Of a DNA stretch of 64,000 nt, positions 51,888-61,173 are shown in pieces (position 1 is the stretch's first letter; every line of letters begins with the position of its first letter). A model generated the notes under the pieces. The model was given only the letters and a program-made list of their open reading frames with translations. It was not told the DNA's origin and did no database searches. Source of the stretch: Spirochaetes bacterium ADurb.BinA120 (GTDB lineage: Bacteria > Spirochaetota > UBA4802 > UBA5368); contig MVZN01000005.1 of assembly GCA_002069125.1 (NCBI GenBank), forward strand, positions 1 to 64,000, read 5' to 3'. Position numbers and translations under genes: made by a program.

Positions 51888-53069
51888 CTACATCTCCACG
51901 GTAATGGCCGCCCCCTGGCCCCCGCCGATACACAGCGTCGCGATTCCCTTTTTCGCGCCGTGTTTCCTCATCGCATACAAGAGGGTTGTCAGGATACGCG
52001 CGCCCGAGGCGCCTATCGGATGGCCCAGCGCTATGGCCCCGCCGTTAACGTTCACCTTCGCGGTGTCCCATCCCAACTCCCTGTTTACGACTATAGCCTG
52101 CGAGGCAAAGGCCTCATTGGCCTCGATCAGATCGAGGTCCGCTGCCTTCCAGCCGGCCTTTTCCAGCGCCTTTCGGCTGGCGGGAATCGGTCCGGTCCCC
52201 ATTATCGCCGGCTCGACACCCGCGGACGCATAGGATACGACCCTGGCCAGCGGCTTCAGCCCGAGCGAGTTCGCTTTTCCCAGTGACATGACGACAAGGG
52301 CCGCCGCCCCGTCGTTGATTCCCGAGGCGTTGCCGGCGGTAACTACGCCGTCCTTTTTAAATGCGGGCTTCAGCCTCGAGAGCGCCTCGAGGGTTGCGCC
52401 AAAACGGGGATGCTCGTCGGTGTCGAATATGGTCACCCCCTTTTTGCCTGAAATTTCCACCGGCACAATCTCGTCCTTGAAGCTTCCGGACTTGATGGCG
52501 TCTTCCGCCTTGCGCTGGCTTTCGAGGGCGAACGCGTCGAGCTCCTCCCGGGAAAGCTTCCATCTCTCCGCCACGTTCTCGGCGGTTATGCCCATATGGT
52601 ACTGGTTAAAGGCGTCCCAAAGTCCGTCCTTTATCATGGTGTCTGTAAGATTCGAATCGCCCATGCGGTAGCCCCAGCGGGCGCCAGGCAACGCATACGG
52701 CGCCGCGCTCATGTTCTCTATTCCACCGGCCACGATTATGTCCGCGTCACCCGCTTTTATCATCTGCGCTGCAAGGGAAACCGAACGAAGCCCCGAGGCG
52801 CAGACCTTGTTGACCGTCATCGCCGGGACCTCCTGGGGAATGCCCGCATGGATGAGGACCTGGCGCGCCGTGTTCTGGCCCAGCCCGGCCTGGAGAACGT
52901 TTCCGAGAATCACGTTCTCCACCTGTGACACCCCGATGCCGGCGCGCTTTATGGCCTCTTTGACCACTACAACGCCGAGCTGAACCGCCGGCACGTCCTT
53001 AAGCGAACCGGCGAATGTCCCCACAGGGGTGCGCACCGCCGATACGATGACCACTTCTCTCATACTCAC
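51888..53069 (-). CDS. Acetyl-CoA acetyltransferase (thiolase)
   Basis: The 393-residue enzyme condenses or cleaves acetoacetyl-CoA. The acyl-accepting Cys is in [14 protein letters not shown], the His in [17 protein letters not shown] and the second Cys in TLCIGGGQG, with [11 protein letters not shown] typical of AtoB/ThlA biosynthetic thiolases. It is monocistronic, with no beta-oxidation genes adjacent; the acyl-CoA synthetase at 8.2 kb is the nearest related function. Confidence 0.94.
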   Translation of the reverse strand: MSMREVVIVSAVRTPVGTFAGSLKDVPAVQLGVVVVKEAIKRAGIGVSQVENVILGNVLQAGLGQNTARQVLIHAGIPQEVPAMTVNKVCASGLRSVSLAAQMIKAGDADIIVAGGIENMSAAPYALPGARWGYRMGDSNLTDTMIKDGLWDAFNQYHMGITAENVAERWKLSREELDAFALESQRKAEDAIKSGSFKDEIVPVEISGKKGVTIFDTDEHPRFGATLEALSRLKPAFKKDGVVTAGNASGINDGAAALVVMSLGKANSLGLKPLARVVSYASAGVEPAIMGTGPIPASRKALEKAGWKAADLDLIEANEAFASQAIVVNRELGWDTAKVNVNGGAIALGHPIGASGARILTTLLYAMRKHGAKKGIATLCIGGGQGAAITVEM

Positions 53070-53217
53070 CTCTCAATTGTTGAATGCTGAACGGCTGTAT
53101 TTCGATTGTTTTTCCGCCACGGCGCCGAATCCCCCGCCAGAAAAACCGGAAAGCCGGCGCCGTGATTCAGAATCCCGGTTCGGCCGTGTTTGTAAAGCAT
53201 ATTTAAAGGCCGCCCGC

Positions 53218-54324
53218 TTAAAGGAGAGGCGGATCGTACCCCGTAGACATCAGGTAAGCCGACAGGGACGAGTCGGACCCGTCGGAGCGCGCCCAGTCCC
53301 CTCCGGCCATGCGCTCCATCGCCGTCACGATGTCCTCGCCCAGATACTCCACCAGGCGCGATGCCCGCTCGAACAGCCCGGCAGGTATGCGGTCGAGCAG
53401 TCTGATGAAATCGCGAAAACTCTCCTCGCCTCCGAGATGGCGCCGCAGGGCATCGCGCCTCAATAGATCGAGCACGCGGGAGAGCGATTCGAATATCCGC
53501 GATTTCATCGATACGCCGTCGAGGTCGTGCCGAAGGAGCTCCCTCAGTGAGGCCAGGAGCGCTCCGCAGTCATCGGGCCCCTCCATACGCCTCGCCGCAA
53601 ACTCGATCTCGAGGGCCCGAAACAGCAGCACGCAGCCGGTCGCCGGACCCGCATCGGGAAGGCCCTTTACGTGCCTTATGAGCGAAGCGAAATCCTGTTC
53701 ATCGGATTCGCCCAGCATGCTCCAGCCGTTGATACGGCCGTAATCGTTCATGTGAAGGCCGATGAGCGCGAGCACGCGCAGATCGGTATCGTATTTTCCC
53801 CTCGCTATCTCGTACAGAAATCCGACCAGGTCCTCGGATTCGAACGACACCATGGCGTGCAGGATGGGGAAGCGCAGATGGGGCTCCTCGAAAAACTCCG
53901 ACATGAGCGTGGCGACGAGGTCGGTCAGGGAATAATGGCTTATGATGAGCGCGTCGTCGGCCGTGATTACGCGGAAATTGAGCTTCTTCCGGTATGAGTC
54001 CAGACCCTCGCACAGGGACAGGAAAATCTTCAGCCTTTTGTATAGATCGTCGAGAATATACTCCTCCACCTTTCCGCCCCTGGCCTCTCCGTTTTCATCC
54101 ATCTCGAAGACGATCTGATCCAGAAGCTCGACAAAGGCCGAGGATACGGGGTCGGGGGTTTGGAGTATCTCGCCGTCAGGCCGCGGTCCGATAGCGTCGA
54201 GAACGCGTGACGCGACCTCTTCCAGCGCCAATCTGGGGGAACCGCCGTCTGTCCTCTCCAGGCATGAAAGGACGATTTCTCCCAGGGTATGGAGGCTCAT
54301 CGTTTCTTTTTTCTTGTTTCCCAT
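53218..54324 (-). CDS. Helical protein of unknown function
   Basis: The product of about 368 residues starts at ATG 54324 (MGNKKKETM), eight bases after AAAGGG; the frame extends to 54429 without support. It is acidic and helical, with no signal peptide or membrane segment. SFESEDLVGFLYEIARGK and VLALIGLHMNDYG suggest irregular HEAT-like repeats, but I cannot assign a family. It follows the thiolase region but with a 148-base gap. Confidence 0.6.
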   Translation of the reverse strand: MGNKKKETMSLHTLGEIVLSCLERTDGGSPRLALEEVASRVLDAIGPRPDGEILQTPDPVSSAFVELLDQIVFEMDENGEARGGKVEEYILDDLYKRLKIFLSLCEGLDSYRKKLNFRVITADDALIISHYSLTDLVATLMSEFFEEPHLRFPILHAMVSFESEDLVGFLYEIARGKYDTDLRVLALIGLHMNDYGRINGWSMLGESDEQDFASLIRHVKGLPDAGPATGCVLLFRALEIEFAARRMEGPDDCGALLASLRELLRHDLDGVSMKSRIFESLSRVLDLLRRDALRRHLGGEESFRDFIRLLDRIPAGLFERASRLVEYLGEDIVTAMERMAGGDWARSDGSDSSLSAYLMSTGYDPPLL

Positions 54325-54440
54325 GCCGTCGCCCTTTCCGCGCTTAATACATAAGCGGATGGCACACTTCCAAGTAATTGGAAAAAACAATGCGCGGTAT
54401 GTCGACAGTTTTTCAGCTCCCGACGCCAATAATAGCAGGA

Positions 54441-54489
54441 GCCCGTCGTTTTTTTAGGTAAAAAAACGACGGGCGGGCTTGTCCCGTCG
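54441..54489. promoter_or_regulatory. Perfect 15-bp hairpin with a competing alternative stem
   Basis: GCCCGTCGTTTTTTT (54441-54455) pairs with AAAAAAACGACGGGC (54460-54474) around AGGT. The 3' arm CGACGGG (54467-54473) can instead pair with CCCGTCG at 54483-54489, so two mutually exclusive hairpins are possible, as in attenuators. It lies between the divergent genes starting at 54324 and 54657. The T-run inside the stem also resembles a terminator read on either strand. Confidence 0.4.
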
Positions 54490-54656
54490 AGGCATTACAG
54501 GTGGGCCGATACAGGGATGAGTGAGCAGGAGGAATTCCCAGGGGCTCAAAACGCTTGACACCTTTATCATCTCCTTCCTATGGTCTCATTCCTCGCAAAG
54601 AGGCCCACATGAGCGGGGCCGCCGCCGGGACCGATCGAAAGGCCAAGGAGATTCAG

Positions 54657-54800
54657 ATGAAAATCATCATTATAGCGGGATTGATTATATCGACGGCCGC
54701 GATAATCTATTCAGCCGTGTCCAGGAGGGCGCTCGGCAGGGTAGCCACGCTGGAGTCGGGAAGCTGGGAGGAGGTGTGGCGGGAACGGCTTAAAAAGTGA
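54657..54800 (+). CDS. Small single-pass membrane protein (47 residues)
   Basis: ATG 54657 has AAGGAG six bases upstream, one of the best ribosome sites in the window. The product is one hydrophobic helix (MKIIIIAGLIISTAAIIYSA) followed by a short charged tail (SRRALGRVATLESGSWEEVW, then RERLKK). The longer frame beginning 54555 or 54609 lacks such a site. Its end overlaps the convergent CPBP protease gene by 11 bases. Function is unknown. Confidence 0.6.
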   Translation: MKIIIIAGLIISTAAIIYSAVSRRALGRVATLESGSWEEVWRERLKK

Positions 54801-55425
54801 GCAGCCCCGCCAGGGCCACCAGCACACTGCGCAAGACCGCCGCCAGAACCACCGACGCGGTGCGCAGGTAGACATATCCAAAATACAACCCAGCAATAAA
54901 AAAGACGGCGAAGGTCCACCAGCCTCCCGCCATTCCAAAAAAAAGCGCGAATATCAGCGAAGCGCAGACGAAACCCATGGTCCTCCCCATCAAGTGCGCC
55001 AGGTGGTACTGTAAAAATCCCCGAAAAAACACCTCCTCGAAGGGTATCACGATAAGGAGCAGGACCACAATAGGCTCCCCGCCCGAAAGCGGCGTCGAGG
55101 CTCGATAAAAGCCGTAAAGAAGCGCACCCTTCTTTACGCGGGCAAGCAGGAAGAGCGCCGCGACCAGCGCCGCGAAAAAGCCCGCAAGGACTCCCATCTC
55201 CCGTCTTTTCGCTGGAATGACGAACAGGCGGGCCGATGCCAGAAGGTTTTTATCAAAAAAAAGCGTTACGAGCGTTAGGAGCACCATAAACAGGGCATAC
55301 TGATAGATGAAACTGAAATTAGCGTGATGGAGGGAGTAATACCCGCCGGCGAATAGAAAAAGAACGGGAATGAATTTGCCAAGCGGCGGCCGGGGGGCCG
55401 GATATACATTCCCCAGGTTCCTCAT
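54790..55425 (-). CDS. CPBP-family intramembrane metalloprotease
   Basis: The 211-residue protein has about six hydrophobic segments, with the catalytic EE-x3-R motif IPFEEVFFRGFLQYHLAHL and the later FALFFG...F helix of the CPBP (CAAX/Abi) family. Members cut prenylated or other membrane proteins, or act in bacteriocin immunity. The conserved His of the fourth motif is not obvious, so activity is not certain. It is monocistronic. Confidence 0.75.
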   Translation of the reverse strand: MRNLGNVYPAPRPPLGKFIPVLFLFAGGYYSLHHANFSFIYQYALFMVLLTLVTLFFDKNLLASARLFVIPAKRREMGVLAGFFAALVAALFLLARVKKGALLYGFYRASTPLSGGEPIVVLLLIVIPFEEVFFRGFLQYHLAHLMGRTMGFVCASLIFALFFGMAGGWWTFAVFFIAGLYFGYVYLRTASVVLAAVLRSVLVALAGLLTF

Positions 55426-55565
55426 ACCTCAGCCATTACAGCATTCCTTCCCCGTGGTCAAGAAAATTATCGTCCGCCCCCCGAACGCGGAAAAAAAACG
55501 ATTCCCCCGAAAAAGTTTTAACACTCCGCCATCCCCAAGCGTTTCTCATCAGGGGAGGTTCGAAC

Positions 55566-56591
55566 ATGATACGGCATTCCATGGCGCTCTTTGCGTTGCT
55601 CGCCCTTTGTCCGGGCGGGCTACGTGCGGGCGCCCTTCTCATAAACGAGGTCGCCTGCAATGTGGCGGGTAGCGACTGGGTCGAGCTCCTCTACGTGGAC
55701 GAGGAGGAGACATACATCGACATCGCCCCGCTCTTCGTCACCATGTATTACGGCGCGAACGAATGCCTCGGCACGGAGCCGATTACGCTCTGGTCGGTGG
55801 ATCGACCCGAAACCCGCTACGACGATCGCTTCGCGGTGGTGCATCTCACGCGGCCCGGAATGGCGGACGAGACCGACGCCACCGGTGACACCAACGGGAA
55901 CGGGATCCGCGACGTCTATTGCAACAATTACGTCAGCAGCCTCTGGAACACCGACTGCGTTGTCGCTATCGACACCGACGACGAACCCGCAAACGGGGGG
56001 ATGATTGATTTCATAGCCTACTCCAACCGCGACGGCACGCTGAACTCGTCCATAGGCTCGTACACCAGAAGCGCCATCCTCGCCGGTCAGTGGCGCGCCG
56101 TGGCGGGGGACGAGGGCCAGGCCTGCATGATCGACATAGGCCCCGGAGGGATTGCGGCGCATCAGTCGATCGCCCGCAAGGGGACCGGGGACAGCAACGG
56201 CCTGGAGGACTTTTTCGTTACATCGGTGCAAACCCCGGGGCGGGAGAACGTCTTCTCGGGTGATTTTACCGGAGGCAGGCGACTTTTCCGCACGCTTAAA
56301 AAGACCTCGGTTGTGCGAACTGGCGCCGAGCCACGGCCCTGCATAGATGTATTCGTATACGAGCCCTGCAACCTGCGCTTCAGGGTGTTCTCTCCGCTCG
56401 GCAGGCTCGTCTACGAATCGCCCCTGTATCGCGATATATATCCGGGGCCTTTTTCCATTGCCTGGGACGGGCGCGGCCGAGGGCGGCGGGCCCCCATGGG
56501 GCTGCACATAGGCCTGATCGAGGCGACCGCGCCCTCCCTCAAACGGACCGACTCGGAACGCATCTTCATCATACCGGTCAACGGCCGATGA
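55566..56591 (+). CDS. Secreted lamin-tail-domain protein with FlgD-Ig-like C-terminus
   Basis: GGGGAGG lies eight bases before ATG 55566. A signal peptide (SMALFALLALCPGGLRAG) leads to GALLINEVACNVAGSDWVEL, the start of a lamin-tail domain (LTD), a beta-sandwich found in secreted and DNA-related proteins. It covers about residues 24-190 and includes DATGDTNGNGIRD, a Ca-binding-like loop. The last 80 residues (CNLRFRVFSPLGRLVYES to GLHIGLIEA) resemble the FlgD-Ig fold used for secretion or assembly at the cell surface. The TGA overlaps the next ATG by four bases. Function is not assigned. Confidence 0.7.
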   Translation: MIRHSMALFALLALCPGGLRAGALLINEVACNVAGSDWVELLYVDEEETYIDIAPLFVTMYYGANECLGTEPITLWSVDRPETRYDDRFAVVHLTRPGMADETDATGDTNGNGIRDVYCNNYVSSLWNTDCVVAIDTDDEPANGGMIDFIAYSNRDGTLNSSIGSYTRSAILAGQWRAVAGDEGQACMIDIGPGGIAAHQSIARKGTGDSNGLEDFFVTSVQTPGRENVFSGDFTGGRRLFRTLKKTSVVRTGAEPRPCIDVFVYEPCNLRFRVFSPLGRLVYESPLYRDIYPGPFSIAWDGRGRGRRAPMGLHIGLIEATAPSLKRTDSERIFIIPVNGR

Positions 56592-57907
56592 GCTCCCTTT
56601 TTATCATTTTTCTGGTTTCGGCCCATATGCCCTCGGCGTTCGAATACCGGGAAAACACGCCTGCGGCCCTGTTTCCATTCGTCCGCGCGGTGGTTGAAAC
56701 CGGACCCGGAACCATCACCGGCAATCCCGCCGGATTCGCTTTGTACGACATGTATTATTTCGGCGCCGAATACGCGCAGCCCTACTCTATTAAGGGGCTT
56801 GACTCCGCTTCGGGGCGCGCCGGGTACTCAAAGGGCGGAACCGGCGTACAGGCCGCCTACTCATTCTATGGGATCGACGAGTACGGCGAGCGGAGCGTCG
56901 CCATAGGGGCGGGACGGCTGTTCCACCCGCGTCTGGCGGCGGGGCTTACGGCCTACAGGCACGAGCTCCATATTGCTGCGGACGACTATTCCATGCGGCG
57001 TTCGTTTGTGGACTGCGGCGCGGCCGTAATCGCCATGCCCTTCGACTGGCTGAGGGCCGGTTTTATCTATGAGAACATGCGCGCGGCGTACGAAAAAAAC
57101 CATGACCTGGCAATGCCGGTCTGGAGCACGGGCCTTTCCTTGTCGCCGGCAAGGGGGCTTTCGCTTGCGTGGAACCTCACGCGTGAGCACTACGGCCCGA
57201 TCAACAGCCTCGTTATCTCGGCAAACCCGCTTCCCCGCCTCGGGCTAAGGGCAGGCTACGCCCGCGAGACCTCCAGCTTCGCCGGAGCCCTCGTCTTTTC
57301 CCTGGGGCGTGTCGTACTCTCCTACGGCATCCGCCAGCACGCCTATCTGGGGCCGACACACATGGTATCGCTGACCGCCATTTCATCGCCGGTGACATTG
57401 GAGGAGATCCGTTACGAGACCCTCCGTTCGAGGCGGGTCGTCCGCCCTCCGGTGCGCAGGATCGACATCAACTCCTGCGGAATCGAGGAGCTGGAGGAGA
57501 TACCGGTGCTTGGGGAGGATATTCCGGGGAGGATCATCCGGTACAGGGAGATGATAGGCCCGGTTTCGCATCACGCCCTGCGTCAGATCGGTATGGAGGA
57601 GCGCGAGATAACTGAACTCATGGACTACATAGAGGGTCTGGCCGGGGATCCGGCCCTTGCCGGGCGCGGACAGCGGGACCGTCCCGCCGGGCGCGCCGCT
57701 TCCACCTCCAGGCCGTTCGCCTCGCAGGAAAAGAGAAAGGAGCTCTTTTCCAGATTGCTCCGGCGCGGCGTGCCCGCCTCCATGGCCCTTAAAATCGCCG
57801 ACAGGGCAAGAGAGCTTGGGCGGGAGGAGCTGATAAGGGAAGTATCCTCCAAAAAGGACATCCCAGAACACCTCAAAAAGTCGATTATCGCCGCATGTTC
57901 CGAATAG
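56588..57907 (+). CDS. Outer-membrane-barrel-like protein with helix-hairpin-helix (ComEA-like) region
   Basis: A short signal (SSLFIIFLVSAHMPSA) is followed by about 260 residues of PorV/PorQ-type barrel (TITGNPAGFALYDMYYFGAE, LRAGFIYENM, FSLGRVVLSYGIRQHAYLG). Residues about 291-340 hold IDINSCGIEELEEIPVLGED and IPGRIIRYREMIGP, the double helix-hairpin-helix pattern of ComEA. A basic helical C-terminus ends in KKDIPEHLKKSIIAA. ComEA-type HhH binds DNA non-specifically; in a barrel protein it suggests DNA contact at the envelope, or simply a reused structural unit. Coupled to both neighbours (4 and 13 bases of overlap). Confidence 0.75.
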   Translation: MSSLFIIFLVSAHMPSAFEYRENTPAALFPFVRAVVETGPGTITGNPAGFALYDMYYFGAEYAQPYSIKGLDSASGRAGYSKGGTGVQAAYSFYGIDEYGERSVAIGAGRLFHPRLAAGLTAYRHELHIAADDYSMRRSFVDCGAAVIAMPFDWLRAGFIYENMRAAYEKNHDLAMPVWSTGLSLSPARGLSLAWNLTREHYGPINSLVISANPLPRLGLRAGYARETSSFAGALVFSLGRVVLSYGIRQHAYLGPTHMVSLTAISSPVTLEEIRYETLRSRRVVRPPVRRIDINSCGIEELEEIPVLGEDIPGRIIRYREMIGPVSHHALRQIGMEEREITELMDYIEGLAGDPALAGRGQRDRPAGRAASTSRPFASQEKRKELFSRLLRRGVPASMALKIADRARELGREELIREVSSKKDIPEHLKKSIIAACSE

Positions 57908-59493
57908 CCCTGCTCTTGGCGCTCGGACTCGGCCAGACGCCCCCCGCCGGCGAAGGTCCCGGGCTGTATTTAAGAGGCGAGTATCGCGAGGACGCGCGCG
58001 ACTACGAAAGCTCGGTCGGACGATTCTACCGCCTCGCTTCGAGCCTGCTTCTAAGCGAGAAAAGCTCCCTGAATCTCACACTGGTGCGCAATGCCGACGA
58101 AAGAGAAAGCCACACATGGAGCCTGGTCCTGGCGGATGCCTGCCCCGGGCTCTACCTTCTGGCGGGCAATTTTTCGGCGGGATTCGGGAGCGGCCTTGTC
58201 TTGGGGAAACCCCAGGTCTATACGCCCGACATTTTTTCGTCGCGTCCCATGAGCGACGACCGGGCCATCTTCTCTCCGGTAAAAAGCGGCAACCCCGCCT
58301 TTGCCTTCAACGGCGTGGCGGCGTCGTACGGGGCCGGCTTCGAATCGCTTAACCTAACCCTTCACTCCTTCTATTCGGTCGCACGCAGGTACATCAGGGA
58401 GGAGGATTATTTTTCGTCCGGGACCCGTTCCTCCCTTTCCACCGTTCTGGGCTCGATCGAACGCGATTCCGCCCACAGCGAGCCGGCGGATGTCCGCACC
58501 GTCGGGATGATGATCTCCCTTGTGGCCCGGGGCCTCTTTTTAGTCGAGCCGTACTTCGTATACGCTGACCTGGCCTCCGCGGACGGTAAAAGCATCGAAT
58601 GGGGCAGGGAGAAGCTCGATGGGAGCGATATGGCGATTCGCGACTCCATTGGGGCCGGCGCCGTGCTTCGATATCGCGACGAACGGATCGACATATTCGT
58701 CGATTACGCCCGGAGCTCGACCGGAAAGTCGCGCGAGGGCGGGGATGATTACCGCGCCGCGGGCGAGGGGGTTCTCGGCGGGGCCAGGTTTTCGCATCCG
58801 GTGCTGTCGCTATCCGCCGCGTTCAAACGCTCGTCCACGGGATTTTACGCGCCCTACCAGTCCACCATAGGGGAGAGCCATCCGGAGATGGCGAGCTTCC
58901 TCGAAACCGAGGTGCGCCCGATGAGGGGAATAGCGGCCGGGGCCAACTTCTCCGCGCAGGAAAAACTTCTGCCGGCGAGTGTCGACCGGGAGCGGGTCTA
59001 TACCACGCGCGAGAGGTATTATATCCGGTATTCCGGCGGTCTTATAAAATTGGCCAAACTACGGTTTCGTAGATACGAAAAGACCGGCCGGGGCGTCTCG
59101 AGCCGCGCGGACCAGGCGGAGCTTTCCATGCGCGCGCGCATCTTCGAGTTTCTGGACGGTGAGGCCTCGGTCGCCGGACAGAGAAGCTTTCCGGGCGGAC
59201 AGGCCCTGTTGACGAGATCAGGGCTGATCGTTAGGGCCGGCGCCTCTGCTGAGCTTTCGCTGCAGTACGCCCGCGTAAATATCGATGGAGGCGAGCGCAT
59301 TTACAGCGTCATGTCTCCAATGTCGAATTCGAGCATTCCGGGACTATTTCTCGACCGCCCATCGAACGTGCTGGTCGCCCGGCTCGTTGCCCGGAGGAAG
59401 GGCCTCCACCTGGCCGGGCGTTTTTTCAGGCAATGGTCGAGCGGGGGCTGCGCGCACAGGCGGATGGAGTTCTCCGCGTCGGGAAGCTTCTGA
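57895..59493 (+). CDS. Large outer-membrane beta-barrel protein
   Basis: After a signal peptide (FRIALLLALGLGQTPPAG), about 510 residues alternate in the aromatic-rich strand pattern of an outer-membrane barrel (DYESSVGRFYRLASSLLLSE, LYLLAGNFSAGFGSGLVLG, GRFFRQWSSGGC), ending in MEFSASGSF with terminal Phe, the usual recognition residue for the barrel assembly machinery. The strand spacing suggests 16 or more strands. It starts 13 bases before the end of the HhH-barrel gene, so the two proteins are made together. Confidence 0.7.
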   Translation: MFRIALLLALGLGQTPPAGEGPGLYLRGEYREDARDYESSVGRFYRLASSLLLSEKSSLNLTLVRNADERESHTWSLVLADACPGLYLLAGNFSAGFGSGLVLGKPQVYTPDIFSSRPMSDDRAIFSPVKSGNPAFAFNGVAASYGAGFESLNLTLHSFYSVARRYIREEDYFSSGTRSSLSTVLGSIERDSAHSEPADVRTVGMMISLVARGLFLVEPYFVYADLASADGKSIEWGREKLDGSDMAIRDSIGAGAVLRYRDERIDIFVDYARSSTGKSREGGDDYRAAGEGVLGGARFSHPVLSLSAAFKRSSTGFYAPYQSTIGESHPEMASFLETEVRPMRGIAAGANFSAQEKLLPASVDRERVYTTRERYYIRYSGGLIKLAKLRFRRYEKTGRGVSSRADQAELSMRARIFEFLDGEASVAGQRSFPGGQALLTRSGLIVRAGASAELSLQYARVNIDGGERIYSVMSPMSNSSIPGLFLDRPSNVLVARLVARRKGLHLAGRFFRQWSSGGCAHRRMEFSASGSF

Positions 59494-59517
59494 GCGGAGA
59501 GCGCCCCTGGATGGCCG

Positions 59518-59949
59518 TCAGCGGCGCAGCATCGTCGGATAGACCATGACTATCCATGCGCCGGAGCTCAATTTCAGTTCGGCCCCAAGCTCCTCCCGTG
59601 ATCCGTCGAGGTAGACGATATCGCATCGCACGAAGGCGTATTCCCCGCTTATCCTTTCATCCCTCGGAAGCACCCTTCCTACCGTCCTGTTGCGGGTCAG
59701 CTTCTTCCAGAAATCCCGCTTTCCGGCCGGGCTCCAGTCGTCCGTACCGGCGGCCCGCAGGTTCTCGTCGAAATCCGCCACCAGCGTATAGGCCACAAGC
59801 CGGGCAAGATCTTCCTCCCCGCCGCGATTCGCGATATCTATAACCCGGACGAGCGCGGCGGCAGGCCCATCACCGCACGGATGGCCGGGCTGCCGTGCGC
59901 ACGAGGCGGCGACAAGTACAATCAGGGCGAGTATTGTATTGAATCGCAT
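59518..59949 (-). CDS. Small putative lipoprotein, NTF2-like
   Basis: From ATG 59949 (GGGGA close upstream) the 143 residues begin MRFNTILALIVLVAASC, a lipoprotein-like signal with Cys at the end of the hydrophobic stretch. The body, LAAYTLVADFDEN-like helix, EYAFVRCDIVYLDGSREELG and WIVMVYPTMLRR, is a short alpha/beta domain that could be NTF2/DUF4878-like. Family not certain. The frame upstream to 60096 is not supported. Confidence 0.5.
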   Translation of the reverse strand: MRFNTILALIVLVAASCARQPGHPCGDGPAAALVRVIDIANRGGEEDLARLVAYTLVADFDENLRAAGTDDWSPAGKRDFWKKLTRNRTVGRVLPRDERISGEYAFVRCDIVYLDGSREELGAELKLSSGAWIVMVYPTMLRR

Positions 59950-60096
59950 TCCCCACGCATATACCCGGTCGCCGCGCGGGTCAAGCGCTTTCGCGGCCCG
60001 GGCAGGCCGGTCGAATTCACTTGACATGGCCCAGCCGCGCCGGATAGCATCGCCCAAACGCGAAAGGCGCACCTCAAACAGGGGGTTTCCCATCAC

Positions 60097-61161
60097 ATGA
60101 AAAAGCCGGCCCTTGTCCTGTCATTACTGCTGATAGCTCCGGCCGTCTCCCTGCGCGGAGAGCAACCGCCCGGCGGCATCTCGCTCCTTTTCTGCGGCGA
60201 CGTGATGCTGGACTGGGGTATCCGCGAAATCGTCGAGAGGGAGGGATACGGCTTCCCGCTGCGGCGCATACGCGGCTTTCTGTCCGGATTCGATTACCGT
60301 TTTTTCAACCTGGAGTGCACCATATCCGACGAGGGCGAGCCGCACGTCGACAAGAAATATGTCTTCAACGTACCGTCGTCCATGATTCGAGTTCTGTCCG
60401 ACGGCGGCTTCGACGGGGCGATGCTCGCCAACAACCACATGTCCGATTACGGAAATATCGCCCTGCTCGGAACCATCTCCAACCTCAATTCCGCCGGCAT
60501 CCACACGGCCGGCGCGGGCATAGACGCCGAAACCGCGTCCCTGCCCGTTCTCGTGAAGCGCGGGGGGATTTCGGTCGCCGTGTTCTCGTTCACCAACCTG
60601 GGTTACCACGATGCCTATGCCGCGCCTAACTCACCCGGCATAGCGCGCGGTTCTTTGGACTCCATTCGCCGCTCGATCGAGCGTTTCCGCGGATTTACCG
60701 ATTTCACCGTGGTCAACATCCACTGGGGCGACGAATACACCAACTACCCGTCGGACGGCCAGATCGAGCTAGGGCGCACCCTGATCGACGCCGGGGCCGA
60801 CGCCGTCATCGGGCACCACTCACACGTATACCAGGGGGTGGAGGTTTACCGCGGCAAGCCCATAGTCTATTCGATCGGCAATTTTCTATTCGGATCGATA
60901 AACGAGGACATACGCGACAACATCGTCGTAGCGCTCGATTTTGTCGATCGCGGGCTCGTTTCGCTGCGCGTATTCGCGATCAGCGGCAATACGGCCTCGC
61001 ATCCGTTTCAGCCGGCACGGCTTACCGGCAAGGAGGCCGGAAGCGTACTGTCCCATGTGCTGGAGATATCGCGCCCGCTTAAATCCGACTTTTCCGGAAA
61101 GGCCGTAATGACCGATTCGGCCCTCGTCTATCGCTTCGACTCCCCCGGAGAAAAGCCCTAA
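60097..61161 (+). CDS. CapA-family poly-gamma-glutamate-type metallophosphatase
   Basis: A signal peptide (KPALVLSLLLIAPAVSLRG) precedes the CapA/PGA_cap domain: LLFCGDVMLDWGI, FFNLECTISDEG, ANNHMSDYG, IHWGDEY, GADAVIGHHSHVYQGVEVY and YSIGNFLFG. These calcineurin-like motifs carry the metal ligands. CapA is part of PGA capsule machinery in Bacillus, but many lone secreted homologues exist. No capBCE genes are near, so the substrate is open. 354 residues. Confidence 0.88.
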   Translation: MKKPALVLSLLLIAPAVSLRGEQPPGGISLLFCGDVMLDWGIREIVEREGYGFPLRRIRGFLSGFDYRFFNLECTISDEGEPHVDKKYVFNVPSSMIRVLSDGGFDGAMLANNHMSDYGNIALLGTISNLNSAGIHTAGAGIDAETASLPVLVKRGGISVAVFSFTNLGYHDAYAAPNSPGIARGSLDSIRRSIERFRGFTDFTVVNIHWGDEYTNYPSDGQIELGRTLIDAGADAVIGHHSHVYQGVEVYRGKPIVYSIGNFLFGSINEDIRDNIVVALDFVDRGLVSLRVFAISGNTASHPFQPARLTGKEAGSVLSHVLEISRPLKSDFSGKAVMTDSALVYRFDSPGEKP

Positions 61162-61173
61162 GCGCCGTCCTTC

